Positions 16,738-26,087 of a stretch of 64,000 nt of DNA are shown here, in pieces. Numbering within the stretch: the stretch's first letter is position 1; each line of letters begins with the position of its first letter. Position numbers and translations under genes: made by a program. A model generated the notes under the pieces. That model worked only from the letters and a program-made list of their open reading frames with translations. It had not been told where the DNA came from and did no database searches. The DNA comes from Candidatus Poribacteria bacterium (GTDB lineage: Bacteria; Poribacteria; WGA-4E; WGA-3G), in NCBI GenBank assembly GCA_958295815.1, contig OY282374.1, positions 1,508,856-1,572,855 of the forward strand. The letters run 5' to 3'.

Positions 16738-17708
16738 GCACCTTCCCTATCTATCGTCCAAGACGACTTCGCGCAAATGAAAACCTGCGACGGCTGATTC
16801 GCGAAACAACGCTCTCCGTCAACGATCTTATCTACCCGATGTTCGTCGTTCACGGACATGATACCGCAACTGAAATTTCCGCAATGCCCGGATGCTATCA
16901 GTATTCGGTTGACAAACTTGTGAGTGCTGCGAAAGAACTTGCTACACTCGGAATCCCCGGAACAATTTTGTTCGGAATCCCAGAGGAGAAAGATCCTCTT
17001 GGTTCAGAGGCTTATGCCGATGATGGTATCATCCAACAGGCGGTTCGTGCAGTTAAAGACGCAGTGCCCGACCTGCTTGTGATGACCGATGTTTGTCTCT
17101 GTGAATACACCGATCACGGACACTGCGGCGTCGTTGAAGCGGGTGAAGTGCAAAACGATCCCACCCTTGAGCTTCTTGTTAAGGAGAGTCTCTCACATGT
17201 ACGTGCCGGTGCTGATGTCATCGCTCCGTCGGACATGATGGATGGACGTGTCGGTGCAATTCGCACTGCATTAGATGAAAACGGATATCAAAACATCCCG
17301 ATTATGGCGTATTCTGCTAAATACGCCTCTGCTTTTTACGGTCCCTTTCGCGAAGCCGCGGAATCTACACCGCAGTTCGGAGACCGACGTGCCTATCAGA
17401 TGGATCCAGCGAATGCTGAAGAGGCGTTACGGGAAGTCTCGCTCGATATTGAGGAAGGGGCAGACATCCTCATGGTCAAACCTGCCCTTGCTTATCTTGA
17501 TGTGATCCATCGGGTCAAGACAGAATTTCAGGTTCCGGTTGCCGCCTACAACGTCAGTGGTGAATATGCTATGATTAAAGCAGCATCACAAAACGGGTGG
17601 ATCGATGAACCCCGCGTTGCTATGGAGGTATTGAACAGCATCAAACGTGCAGGTGCCGATATAATTTTAACTTATTTTGCCAAATCCGTCGTGGAATGGC
17701 TACAGTAA
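16734..17708 (+). CDS. hemB: Delta-aminolevulinic acid dehydratase (porphobilinogen synthase)
   Basis: 324 residues, normal length. HemB condenses two 5-aminolevulinate molecules to porphobilinogen in the cytoplasm. The two Schiff-base lysines are present: Lys196 in [14 protein letters not shown] and Lys249 in [10 protein letters not shown]. Cys121, Cys123 and Cys131 ([12 protein letters not shown]) mark it as the zinc-dependent type rather than the magnesium type. A GGAG precedes the ATG, and the gene overlaps the preceding gene by four bases. hemL follows after 20 bases, consistent with one operon. This assignment is secure. Confidence 0.97.
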   Translation: MSTFPIYRPRRLRANENLRRLIRETTLSVNDLIYPMFVVHGHDTATEISAMPGCYQYSVDKLVSAAKELATLGIPGTILFGIPEEKDPLGSEAYADDGIIQQAVRAVKDAVPDLLVMTDVCLCEYTDHGHCGVVEAGEVQNDPTLELLVKESLSHVRAGADVIAPSDMMDGRVGAIRTALDENGYQNIPIMAYSAKYASAFYGPFREAAESTPQFGDRRAYQMDPANAEEALREVSLDIEEGADILMVKPALAYLDVIHRVKTEFQVPVAAYNVSGEYAMIKAASQNGWIDEPRVAMEVLNSIKRAGADIILTYFAKSVVEWLQ

Positions 17709-17728
17709 ATTAATTTGGAGGAAATGCT

Positions 17729-19012
17729 TTGGAGGGTAGTAAATCCTTAGCCGCATGGCAAAAATCACAACAATTCATCCCGGGTGGTGTTAACAGTCCA
17801 GTCCGAAACTTCAGTAAAGTCGGTAGTCACCCGCGTTTCATCGCTCGTGGCGCAGGCTCAAAAATCTATGACGTTGATGGAAACGAGTATATTGACTATG
17901 TCGCCTCTTGGGGTCCCTTGGTTTTGGGACACGCACATCCGAGCGTTGTAGACGCTATCGGCGCAACAGCAGCGAATGGCACAAGTTTTGGCGCGCCCAC
18001 AACGTTGGAGACGGAACTCGCCGAAATCATTGTGAATGCGCTGCCTTCAATCGAACAGGTTCGCCTCGTTAACTCTGGTACTGAAGCCACGATGACCGCA
18101 ATTCGCGTCGCACGTGGATACACCGGTCGCGATAAAATTATTAAAATTGACGGATGCTATCACGGGCATGTGGATTATCTTTTGGCGAAAGCAGGCTCCG
18201 GGGTCGCAACATTCGGGCTTTCTGATAGTGGCGGTGTGCCAGAGGATTTCGCACGCAATACGCTCACCGTGCCATTTAACCACGCCGATGCCGTCCGCGA
18301 GGCAGTAGAAGCCAATCCCGACGAGATCGCATGTCTCATTCTTGAACCCATTATGGGCAATATGGGCATCATCCCACCTCAAGACGGTTATCTTAATGAA
18401 CTTCGTGAGATTACTGAGGCGCACGGTATTGTCCTCATTTTTGATGAAGTCATTACTGGGTTTCGAGTGGCATACGGCGGTGCACAATCTCACTATGGTG
18501 TTACGCCGGACATGACCTGTTTAGGAAAAATTATCGGTGGTGGTTTGCCTGTTGGAGCTTACGGCGGAAAACGGGACATCATGCGGTGTGTTGCCCCTGA
18601 AGGTGATGTTTATCAAGCAGGGACACTTTCCGGTAACCCCTTAGCCGTCACGGCGGGTATAACGACGCTCAAACGCCTCGCTGAACCCGGCGTCTATGCG
18701 CAACTCGAAAGTTCTGCTGCGGCACTCGCGGATGGACTTGCTGAAGCAACCCAAAAACACCGAATTGATGCGTGGCACAGCCGCGTAGGCTCGATGCTGA
18801 TGCTCTATTTCACGTCAGAAACTGTCACAGATGCCGATGGCGCGCGCACAGCGGATACCGAACGCTTCCAACAATACTTCTGGGGACTCATAGAGCGCGG
18901 GGTCTATGTCGCTCCCTCACAATTTGAGGCAGGCTTTGTCTCCTTAGTCCATTCCGAAGAGGATATCGACACAACTATTCAAGCCGCAACACAGGTATTG
19001 GCTAACCTCTAA
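17729..19012 (+). CDS. hemL: Glutamate-1-semialdehyde 2,1-aminomutase
   Basis: 427 residues, full length. This PLP enzyme converts glutamate-1-semialdehyde to 5-aminolevulinate, the last step of the C5 route whose first enzyme (HemA) is encoded at 23811. Recognisable segments are SQQFIPGGVNSPVR, the substrate loop GTSFGAPT, DGCYHGH, IFDEVITGFR and the PLP lysine Lys267 in LGKIIGGGLPVGAYGG. The start is TTG at 17729 with GGAGG 7 bases upstream; a nearby ATG at 17724 is out of frame. It sits between hemB and a polyprenyl synthase gene. Confidence 0.97.
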   Translation: MEGSKSLAAWQKSQQFIPGGVNSPVRNFSKVGSHPRFIARGAGSKIYDVDGNEYIDYVASWGPLVLGHAHPSVVDAIGATAANGTSFGAPTTLETELAEIIVNALPSIEQVRLVNSGTEATMTAIRVARGYTGRDKIIKIDGCYHGHVDYLLAKAGSGVATFGLSDSGGVPEDFARNTLTVPFNHADAVREAVEANPDEIACLILEPIMGNMGIIPPQDGYLNELREITEAHGIVLIFDEVITGFRVAYGGAQSHYGVTPDMTCLGKIIGGGLPVGAYGGKRDIMRCVAPEGDVYQAGTLSGNPLAVTAGITTLKRLAEPGVYAQLESSAAALADGLAEATQKHRIDAWHSRVGSMLMLYFTSETVTDADGARTADTERFQQYFWGLIERGVYVAPSQFEAGFVSLVHSEEDIDTTIQAATQVLANL

Positions 19013-19027
19013 GGGAAAATAAGGGAA

Positions 19028-19048
19028 GGGCAGTCACAAGGGCTGCCC
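19028..19048. repeat. Short palindrome between hemL and the prenyl synthase
   Basis: GGGCAG (19028-19033) and CTGCCC (19043-19048) pair across a 9-base loop, 7 bases before the next ATG. There is no clear Shine-Dalgarno site here, so the hairpin could affect translation of the next gene. Confidence 0.45.
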
Positions 19049-19055
19049 CTACATT

Positions 19056-20036
19056 ATGTCCAACTTTGATCAAATTGTTCAATTGATTGCTGATGACCTT
19101 GGTGCTGTTGAGGGGAAACTCACCGAAAATACCGCCAGTGAATACAGTTTCGTTGACATGGCGGTTCAGCATGTCGTGGAAGGCGGTGGCAAACGTCTCC
19201 GCCCGATTCTTGTTGTTCTTTCTGCCAAAGTCTGTGGATATCAAGGCAGTGATGCGCATACACTCGCTGCTGTTGTTGAACTTATCCATGTCGCATCACT
19301 TGTTCACGACGATGTGCTTGATGAAGCTGCTATCCGCCGTGGGCGCGAAACTTTACAGACGAAATGGGGCAATAAAGTCGCAGTTCTCGTCGGTGATTAC
19401 TTACATGCGCGTGTCCTCTCTATGCTCGTTGCACGTCGCTCCGATGATCCCGCCATGGCAGTTCTCGCGGATACCACACAGGCAATGTGTGAAGGTGAAG
19501 TCATACACGCATATAAAAGCGGAGATTTTGACATCTCCGAAGCTGAATACCTCAAGATTATCAGTTTCAAAACTGGTAAACTGATTGCGGCTTCTTGTAC
19601 CCTTGGAGCACATCTCGGCACAAACGATCCACAGCAGATCGAAGCATTGACCGTCTATGGACAACAAATTGGAACTGCCTTCCAGATTGTTGATGACGTG
19701 CTCGATTTCACGGAGGATCCAGATAAATTAGGAAAAAATACATTCGGTGATCTCCGGGAAGGAAAACTCACTTTTCCAATTATTTATGCCCGGACTGTCT
19801 GCAATGATGATGAGAAGCAGATGCTTGAAAAGGTCCTGAATCCGAGCACAGATGAAACAGAGGCAATCGCTTTTGTTGGATCCCTATTCCGACGATACGG
19901 TGTTGAGGATCACTGTCTGAGAGTTGCTCAGGACTACGCCGATCGCGCTAAAGCAGCATTAGCAAATCTACCACAGACCGATGCCTGTCTTGCGCTACAA
20001 CAACTCGCGGATTATGTTGTCTCTCGCGATTCATAA
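19056..20036 (+). CDS. Trans-polyprenyl diphosphate synthase
   Basis: A 326-residue trans-prenyltransferase that elongates farnesyl or geranylgeranyl diphosphate with isopentenyl diphosphate, probably making the quinone side chain. The first aspartate-rich motif is Asp85-Asp86-x2-Asp89 (LVHDDVLDE) and the second Asp213-Asp214-x2-Asp217 (QIVDDVLDF). GGGKRLRP (43-50) binds the diphosphate. Small residues before the first motif suggest a long-chain product, but the length cannot be fixed by eye. The ATG has no obvious ribosome binding site and follows a small palindrome. Embedding in a heme operon fits a role in respiration. Confidence 0.93.
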   Translation: MSNFDQIVQLIADDLGAVEGKLTENTASEYSFVDMAVQHVVEGGGKRLRPILVVLSAKVCGYQGSDAHTLAAVVELIHVASLVHDDVLDEAAIRRGRETLQTKWGNKVAVLVGDYLHARVLSMLVARRSDDPAMAVLADTTQAMCEGEVIHAYKSGDFDISEAEYLKIISFKTGKLIAASCTLGAHLGTNDPQQIEALTVYGQQIGTAFQIVDDVLDFTEDPDKLGKNTFGDLREGKLTFPIIYARTVCNDDEKQMLEKVLNPSTDETEAIAFVGSLFRRYGVEDHCLRVAQDYADRAKAALANLPQTDACLALQQLADYVVSRDS

Positions 20037-20041
20037 AGAAT

Positions 20042-20114
20042 AGTTGTCAGGTAAGATGTGCTTTGGTAATCGAAACCTCTTTAACCTATAACTGACAACC
20101 GACCACTGACAACT
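20042..20114 (+). promoter_or_regulatory. Leader inverted repeat with two alternative partners
   Basis: AGTTGTCAG (20042-20050) can pair with CTGACAACT (20106-20114) or with CTGACAAC (20092-20099). The distal arm ends five bases before the ATG at 20120, which lacks a Shine-Dalgarno site. This could form a translational switch, or may be a simple repeat. Confidence 0.35.
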
Positions 20115-20119
20115 CATAA

Positions 20120-21286
20120 ATGTTTTATCCCGCATACGTAAACCTTCAGGACCGAAAATGCCTTGTTGTCGGTGGTGGTACCATTGCCGAACGGAAAGTT
20201 GTCGCTATGCTTCTCAGCGGTGGTGATGTCACCGTAATCGCTCCAGACGCAACAGAGTTGCTGACTTTCCTTGCGCATATCGGTACAATTCGCTGGTTCA
20301 AACGTCAAGTGAAGGAGGGCGATACCAGTGGCTATTTTCTCGTCTGTGCCGCAACCGATTTTACGGATATTAACACTGCTATTTTCAAGGAAGCACACCA
20401 AAAAAACAAAATTCGTTTAGTTAATGTTGTCGATGTTATCCCGCAATGTACCTTCGCCGCTGCCTCTGTCGTAACCGATGGCGAGCTTATGGTCAGTATC
20501 TCTACAAGTGGTAAGAGTCCCGCAACGAGTCGCCGTATCCGTGAGTATTTTGAGAGGCTGCTAAACGCAACTTCGTTATACACGCTGGGTTACGAGGCGG
20601 GAAAACCGATGCCGATTGAGAATCAAGGGCTTCCGTACCCTGTCTATCTCCTGTTGGAAAATCGCACATGCATTGTCTTGTCCGAGAGGAAAACACCGGA
20701 AATCGAACGCCGCGTCTCGCTCTTACATCAGTGCGGTGCCTCCGTATTAAGTCTGACACCCACCGCCGTGAAACCGCATCATCTTGACAGCGCGTTTCTT
20801 GTTATTGCAGATAGGTTTTCTGCGGCAGATGTGCCTTGTGAAGATAAGGGCGCGTTTATTCGGGAATATCTTGATGACCCGGATACAGGGACGCATTTCA
20901 CCCCGCATCTCATAGTAGATGGTAACCTGATAATTAGCGTTGCGGCTCGCAGCGGTACAGGTGCTGAGAAAGCAGAAAATCTCCGTAAAAAGCTCACGAA
21001 CCAGTTTGAAAACAACGGATACGGGGCGTTTGTTGAATTCCTCGGCGCACGCCGTTCTGAGATTCTCAAGTCTTTTCCGACCTCTAAAAAGCGCGCCGAT
21101 TTTTTTGAGACGCTCATTGACAGCGTTGAAATGAACAACTCACAACCACAGACATGCTGTTTGGGTCTCACAAACCCTGAATGTTCTGCCGACTGTCTTT
21201 TCAACTGGGTTAGGTGCGGAAAACTGGAACGTGCCAATAATTTTGTATCCGATCTTTTAGGTAAACTGCGGACAAATCCAAAATAA
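20120..21286 (+). CDS. Tandem Met8/CysG-N-like protein (siroheme-synthase dehydrogenase family)
   Basis: 388 residues. Residues 1-150 are a canonical precorrin-2 dehydrogenase domain as in Met8 or CysG-N. They have GGGTIA (18-23) for NAD, the catalytic Asp105 region (NVVDVIPQC), and the SISTSGKSPATSRRIRE helix. Residues 170-335 repeat the plan in degenerate form: YPVYLLLENRTCIVL, then TPHLIVDGNLIISVAARSG matching the first copy's VTDGELMVSISTSG. This copy has lost the nucleotide-binding glycines. The tail (346-366) holds five cysteines and could bind a metal or cluster. It probably oxidises precorrin-2 in siroheme or heme synthesis; whether it chelates iron is open. Membership of the hem operon supports this. 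Confidence 0.8.
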   Translation: MFYPAYVNLQDRKCLVVGGGTIAERKVVAMLLSGGDVTVIAPDATELLTFLAHIGTIRWFKRQVKEGDTSGYFLVCAATDFTDINTAIFKEAHQKNKIRLVNVVDVIPQCTFAAASVVTDGELMVSISTSGKSPATSRRIREYFERLLNATSLYTLGYEAGKPMPIENQGLPYPVYLLLENRTCIVLSERKTPEIERRVSLLHQCGASVLSLTPTAVKPHHLDSAFLVIADRFSAADVPCEDKGAFIREYLDDPDTGTHFTPHLIVDGNLIISVAARSGTGAEKAENLRKKLTNQFENNGYGAFVEFLGARRSEILKSFPTSKKRADFFETLIDSVEMNNSQPQTCCLGLTNPECSADCLFNWVRCGKLERANNFVSDLLGKLRTNPK

Positions 21287-21299
21287 TTTTTTTAGAACC

Positions 21300-22139
21300 A
21301 TGAATTTTTTATTTTTATTAACTGTTTTAATATACTTAGCTGCCAGTATTTTTCAGGCACTCTTTCTCACAACCGGAGCGCGCACTGGCGCATCAACTTT
21401 GCGCCCGAAAATCTCGTTCATAGCCCTCTGGAACACTATTGTTGGGTTTGTATTACTGACGTGTTTTCTCGGATTGTGGTGGTTACAGCAGGGACATTTT
21501 CCGATGACGCAATGGACACACTCAATCGCTTTCTTTGCGTGGGCAATAACGTTGATTTACCTCGTTATTGTGCGTTTAACGGATCTGCGTGCGCTGGGAA
21601 GCTTTGTTGTGCCGGTCGCGTTCATTGCCATACTCGTCTCGTATAGTTTTCTCACGGATGTTTCCACCCTTCCAGAGCCGTTGCAAAACTACTGGCTTTT
21701 GGCACACACCGCTCTCATTTTTCTCGCTTATGCTGCTTTCATCGCTGCGTTTGGATTTGGGTTAATGTACCTGATAGAAGAACGGAAAATTCGCAAAAAA
21801 ACGGACTCACTCTTTGATAATCTTCTTCCTTCCCTCGGCATTTCGGATGAACTTGGGTATCGTTGTACCATCCTCGGTGTGATCCTGCTCACGATGGGGG
21901 TTATCGTTGGAAGCCTCTGGACCCAATATATCCGAGATGTCCCTTGGAGATGGCTTGACGCAAAGGTAATCTCTACTTTTGCTACATGGTTCATTTATGT
22001 TGTCCAAATTGGTTTTCGGCGGTTTTGGGGTTGGCACGGACACAGAGCGGCGTATGCCGCGATTGTCGGTTTTGCCGCTGTCCTCTGTACCTACGTTGGT
22101 GTAGACCTCTTTTTAGACAGCATGCATACGTACCGCTAA
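21300..22139 (+). CDS. CcsA/HemX-like membrane protein
   Basis: 279 residues with about eight hydrophobic helices, a member of the cytochrome c assembly (CcsA/CcmC/HemX) family. The diagnostic C-terminal segment is recognisable: GSLWTQYIRDVPWRWLDAK resembles the tryptophan-rich heme-handling region, followed by a helix and a final VGVDLFLDSMHTY resembling the family's conserved ending. HemX proteins next to hemA or hemC genes influence glutamyl-tRNA reductase levels, whereas CcsA exports heme for cytochrome c. Length and hem-cluster position favour HemX. The ribosome binding site is weak. It lies 13 bases after the Met8-like gene. Confidence 0.85.
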   Translation: MNFLFLLTVLIYLAASIFQALFLTTGARTGASTLRPKISFIALWNTIVGFVLLTCFLGLWWLQQGHFPMTQWTHSIAFFAWAITLIYLVIVRLTDLRALGSFVVPVAFIAILVSYSFLTDVSTLPEPLQNYWLLAHTALIFLAYAAFIAAFGFGLMYLIEERKIRKKTDSLFDNLLPSLGISDELGYRCTILGVILLTMGVIVGSLWTQYIRDVPWRWLDAKVISTFATWFIYVVQIGFRRFWGWHGHRAAYAAIVGFAAVLCTYVGVDLFLDSMHTYR

Positions 22140-22166
22140 TTTATGAAAATAAGGCAGGGAATACTC

Positions 22167-23708
22167 ATGAAACATCACGAGAGGTTTTTGTCTGGTCTAC
22201 TCGTTTTTATGGGGGTTCTCTTTTCATGTGCACCGATTCCACAGCAAGTTAGCGAAGAAGACTTCACTTTAGCTGTCGAAAATGGTAAAAAATCTACAGT
22301 ACAAATCCGGATGGTTAGGGCGGGATCTGGAGAAGTGACTGGGGTCGGTAGTGGGTTCTTTGTTACACCTGATAAAATTGTAACCGCTCTTCACAACATT
22401 TCCGGTGAAGATCCTGTTTTTGCAAAGTTAGCCGGTGAGGAGACAACGTGGAAGATTGAGAATGTTACAGCGTTTAATGTTAAAGGAGACTTGGTCATCT
22501 TAAAGGTTCCGGGTAAAAGTAAACCGCTTCAGCTTGCTAACAGCGACACTGTTCAAATCGGTGAACCTGTTGCCACTTTGGGGTTTCCTGAAACAAAGTA
22601 CAAGGTCACAGAGGGTACCATACAGGGTATTGGAGATCGTAACAGTTGGTTTCGGGTGAAAGCCGAGTATGTCGGTGGAATGAGTGGTGGTCCTGTGCTC
22701 AATAGGAAGGGAGAAGTTATAGGTATTGCTGCACTGAGTTCAGGAGTCTACGGCTATATTATTCCATCAAATGCGCTCAGAGTATTGCTTTCTCAATCGA
22801 ATTCAACGGAATCGTTGTCACAATTTCGGGAAAGGGACGCTATACGTGCCCTTATTTACTATCAGGAGGGGCAACGCAGATTTCTTCGTGGAGATTATGA
22901 TAAAGCTATCGATGCTTTGAGTAAAACTATTGACCTGGATCCAGAGTTTATTAATGCCTACGGGATTCGTGCGCTTCAGAAGGTTCACCTTGGGGAATCT
23001 GAAGCGGCTAAAGGAAATTTGGAGGTAGAACAGGGTTACTATAACGAGGCGATTGCAGACTTCAATGAAGCCTTCAAACTCAATCCACATGAGGCACCAG
23101 AGGAATATAGACTTCGCGGTTGGGCAAAGGCTAAATTGGGCGAATCTGAAGCCTCTCAAGGCAATACAACTGCAGCACAGCGGTCCTATCGTGAGGCAAT
23201 TCAGGACTTTGATAAAGCACTCGAACTCAATCCGGAGTATGCCAGTGCCTACAGCAATCGCGGTTATGTGAAGGCGAAATTGGGTGAATCTAAAGTTTCC
23301 CAAGATGATGTAAAGCAGGCTCGGCGAGATTACCGTGCCGCGATAGAGGACTATACTGAAGCCATTAGACGGATGCCCGCATCTTATGCTGAAACAGCCC
23401 TCGCCCGCCTTTATGCGAAACGCCTATTTCAGCCAGAGAAAGCCGATACCTATAATAAACGTGCCGATGTGAAGTTTGAGCTTGGCGAATTTGAAATAGC
23501 GCAAAACAATACTGCAAAGGCTGAGCGTTATTATCGCGCCGCGATAGAGGACTATACTGAAGCCATTAACCTTAGGTCTAATCATGTTGTCGCCTACTAC
23601 AGTCGCGGACTCGCAAAGCAAGCACTCGGACTACACGCAGAGGCGAAGGCGGACTTTGAAAAGTCCTCAGAACTGAATCAGGAAATTCAGAATGCACAGG
23701 GGGACTGA
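22167..23708 (+). CDS. Lipoprotein serine protease (trypsin-like) with TPR repeats
   Basis: About 513 residues. A signal sequence with lipobox GVLFSC (Cys21) is followed by a DegP-like protease domain with the full triad: His76 (TALHN), Asp108 (GDLVI) and Ser173 (GGMSGGP). Four or five TPR units follow from about 230 to 505, several containing AIEDYTEAI or AIQDFDKALELNP. The protein probably sits on the envelope and uses its TPRs to recruit substrates. I prefer the ATG at 22167, which has an AGGGA upstream and gives a good signal peptide, over an ATG at 22143 that abuts the preceding stop. It is the last gene of the first heme unit. Confidence 0.85.
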   Translation: MKHHERFLSGLLVFMGVLFSCAPIPQQVSEEDFTLAVENGKKSTVQIRMVRAGSGEVTGVGSGFFVTPDKIVTALHNISGEDPVFAKLAGEETTWKIENVTAFNVKGDLVILKVPGKSKPLQLANSDTVQIGEPVATLGFPETKYKVTEGTIQGIGDRNSWFRVKAEYVGGMSGGPVLNRKGEVIGIAALSSGVYGYIIPSNALRVLLSQSNSTESLSQFRERDAIRALIYYQEGQRRFLRGDYDKAIDALSKTIDLDPEFINAYGIRALQKVHLGESEAAKGNLEVEQGYYNEAIADFNEAFKLNPHEAPEEYRLRGWAKAKLGESEASQGNTTAAQRSYREAIQDFDKALELNPEYASAYSNRGYVKAKLGESKVSQDDVKQARRDYRAAIEDYTEAIRRMPASYAETALARLYAKRLFQPEKADTYNKRADVKFELGEFEIAQNNTAKAERYYRAAIEDYTEAINLRSNHVVAYYSRGLAKQALGLHAEAKADFEKSSELNQEIQNAQGD

Positions 23709-23736
23709 ATACTTTTCTGGTCGTATGTTTCTAAAT

Positions 23737-23765
23737 TTGACACAGCCTCTAATATGTGATATAAT
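23737..23765 (+). promoter_or_regulatory. Perfect consensus sigma-70 promoter of hemA
   Basis: TTGACA (23737-23742), exactly 17 bases, TATAAT (23760-23765). The start point should lie near 23772, giving a leader of about 40 bases to the hemA ATG. Confidence 0.85.
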
Positions 23766-23810
23766 TTACGCAATGCACGCGTGTACATCTTTTAAATTTG
23801 TTGAGGAACA

Positions 23811-25112
23811 ATGAATCAGATTGTCTCCGTCGGAACCAGCCATCATGTTGCTCCAATCGAGTTCAGAGAGAAATTGGCGTTTTCCGAAGAACAGCTTATT
23901 GAATTCCTCCAGCAGTTGCGCGAATCTGATCAGGTTCAAGAGGCAGTGATTCTGTCTACCTGTAACCGAGTAGAAGTCTATGCGCTCGCAAATTCAGTGC
24001 GGAACGCCGATGCAGCTGCCAAGATGCTGGTTGAATGTCTCTCCCGCTACCACCAGGTCAGTGTGGAATCGCTCAAGAGAGGATGTTATCTCCACAAAAA
24101 CTTGGAGACGATTCAACATCTCTTCAGAGTGATATCGAGTCTTGATTCTATGGTAGTCGGTGAGTCCCAAATACTGGGGCAAGTCAAAACGGCTTACGAC
24201 CTTTCGCGTTCAGCGGGTGGTGTGGGTACTGTTCTTAATCGACTTTTCACCAAAGCTTTTAGTGTTGGCAAACGCATTCGCTCCGAGACGACAATCACCA
24301 GTGGTGCTGTTTCTATTAGTTACGCTGCTGTTGAACTCGCGAAAAAGATATTCAATACGCTTGAGGGCAAGACTGTCGCGATTATCGGTGCGGGTGAAAT
24401 GAGCGAACTGACCGCAAAGCATCTCGTCGCAAACGGGGTTTCCAACGTCCTCGTTACGAATCGCACTTACGAACGTGCTGTGAAAGTCGCTGAGAGGTTT
24501 AACGGTACACCCCTCGCTTATGATAGCGACCTCGGTTTCCTCGTCGATGCCGACATCGTTATCAGTTCTACGAATGCTCCCGATTACCTCATTAAACGCC
24601 AACCCCTTGTTGACATCATGCGGAAACGCAAGCGTAGATATATGTTCCTCATTGACATCGCAGTTCCACGCGATATTGACCCAGATGTGAGTAAGATTGA
24701 TCACGCCTTCCTCTACAATATTGATGATCTTGAAGCCGTTGTCGCCTCTAATCTCAAAGACAGACAACAGGAAGCAGTCCGAGCAGAACAGATCGTCTCT
24801 GAAGAGGCCAAACGATTCTATAATCAATTACAAACCTTTCAGGTTAATCCTACAATTAAGGCGCTCCATCAGCAGTTTCGAGAGATAGCCGACACCGAAT
24901 TGCAAGCGTGTTTCTATAAAGCAACACTTTCCGATCAGCAGGAAACCGCTGTTGCTTCTATGGCACAGGCGATTATAAAAAAACTGCTTCACCATCCCAT
25001 GCAGAATCTTCGCTGTGCTGTCAACGATGGTGATGTTGATCACGCGCAGTATGTCCAAGCCTTACAGGAATTGTTCGCCTTGGATGTTAGTGACGATAAT
25101 TCGGAATTGTAG
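23811..25112 (+). CDS. hemA: Glutamyl-tRNA reductase
   Basis: 433 residues. HemA reduces glutamyl-tRNA to glutamate-1-semialdehyde with NADPH, committing glutamate to tetrapyrroles, and hands it to HemL. The nucleophile is Cys51 in ILSTCNRVE. The SMVVGESQILGQVK segment binds substrate. GAGEM near 193-197 marks the NADPH domain, and the C-terminal helices form the dimerisation domain. The ATG has a GAGGAA upstream. The gene has its own consensus promoter, so the entry step of the pathway is transcribed apart from hemB-hemL. hemC follows after 53 bases. Confidence 0.97.
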   Translation: MNQIVSVGTSHHVAPIEFREKLAFSEEQLIEFLQQLRESDQVQEAVILSTCNRVEVYALANSVRNADAAAKMLVECLSRYHQVSVESLKRGCYLHKNLETIQHLFRVISSLDSMVVGESQILGQVKTAYDLSRSAGGVGTVLNRLFTKAFSVGKRIRSETTITSGAVSISYAAVELAKKIFNTLEGKTVAIIGAGEMSELTAKHLVANGVSNVLVTNRTYERAVKVAERFNGTPLAYDSDLGFLVDADIVISSTNAPDYLIKRQPLVDIMRKRKRRYMFLIDIAVPRDIDPDVSKIDHAFLYNIDDLEAVVASNLKDRQQEAVRAEQIVSEEAKRFYNQLQTFQVNPTIKALHQQFREIADTELQACFYKATLSDQQETAVASMAQAIIKKLLHHPMQNLRCAVNDGDVDHAQYVQALQELFALDVSDDNSEL

Positions 25113-25165
25113 GAAAATCTATACCTTGATCTCTATATCCCCCATTAAATTATTAAGGAACTTGG

Positions 25166-26077
25166 ATGTACAAATCACTCGCAATCGGCACACGTGGTAG
25201 TCAACTTGCGCTCTGGCAGGCACAGTTCGTTAAGGGTCAATTAGAATGTCATTTTCCAGATCTTGAAATCTCCCTAAGAATTATCAAAACCACAGGGGAC
25301 ACCATTCAGGATCGTTCACTCGTTGGACTCGGTAAAGGTATCTTTACTAAAGAGATAGAAAACGCACTCTTAAAGGGTGAGATTGACCTCGCGGTACACA
25401 GTTTGAAGGATCTTCCAACAGAATTACCGGATGGACTTTGCATTACCACTATACTCAAGCGAGAGGATCCGCGGGACGTGCTTATCACCGCTACAGGATT
25501 CCCTTTGGAAGACTTGCTCGGTGGCGCGAAGATCGGCACTACAAGTCCACGACGAAAAGCGCAGCTTCTTTGTATACGCCCGAATTTGAGGGTCGTTGAT
25601 GTCCGCGGGAACATTGATACGCGGTTACGCAAACTTCAGGAAACCGACTTGGATGGAATTATCCTCGCTGCAGCTGGTATCAAACGTCTTCTTGAACCGG
25701 AAATTATCACACAATATTTTGATACTGAACGGATGGTCCCCGCTGTCGGACAAGGTGCTCTTGCGGTTGAGGCACGAGAAGGGGATAACCGTATCAAAAC
25801 GCTGCTCGCGCCTCTAAACGACCCTAAGACGGCTGCTGAAGTTACTGCTGAAAGAACTGTATTGGAAAGTCTCGGTGGTGGATGTCAAGTCCCGGTTGGT
25901 GCGTATGCTACGCATGTAGAGGATGAACTGTCACTTATCGCCGCAGTGTGCCACCCTGAGGGAATCCATCGTATTGTAGAGACTGCCACCGGAACACCAG
26001 ACGCAGCACATCATTTAGGAAAAATCGTAGCCGAAAAACTTCAAAATAGTGGGGCAACTGAACTGTTAAGGTTATAG
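25166..26077 (+). CDS. hemC: Porphobilinogen deaminase (hydroxymethylbilane synthase)
   Basis: 303 residues. HemC polymerises four porphobilinogens into hydroxymethylbilane in the cytoplasm. Cys240 in GGGCQVPVGAYA anchors the dipyrromethane cofactor. Asp82 (HSLKDLPT) is the catalytic aspartate. The TSPRRKAQLL and VRGNIDTRLRKL segments bind the cofactor carboxylates. An AAGGAA precedes the ATG at 25166. Only 10 bases separate it from the cobA-hemD fusion that uses its product, so the three genes hemA-hemC-cobA/hemD form one unit. Confidence 0.97.
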   Translation: MYKSLAIGTRGSQLALWQAQFVKGQLECHFPDLEISLRIIKTTGDTIQDRSLVGLGKGIFTKEIENALLKGEIDLAVHSLKDLPTELPDGLCITTILKREDPRDVLITATGFPLEDLLGGAKIGTTSPRRKAQLLCIRPNLRVVDVRGNIDTRLRKLQETDLDGIILAAAGIKRLLEPEIITQYFDTERMVPAVGQGALAVEAREGDNRIKTLLAPLNDPKTAAEVTAERTVLESLGGGCQVPVGAYATHVEDELSLIAAVCHPEGIHRIVETATGTPDAAHHLGKIVAEKLQNSGATELLRL

Positions 26078-26087
26078 GGAATTATCG

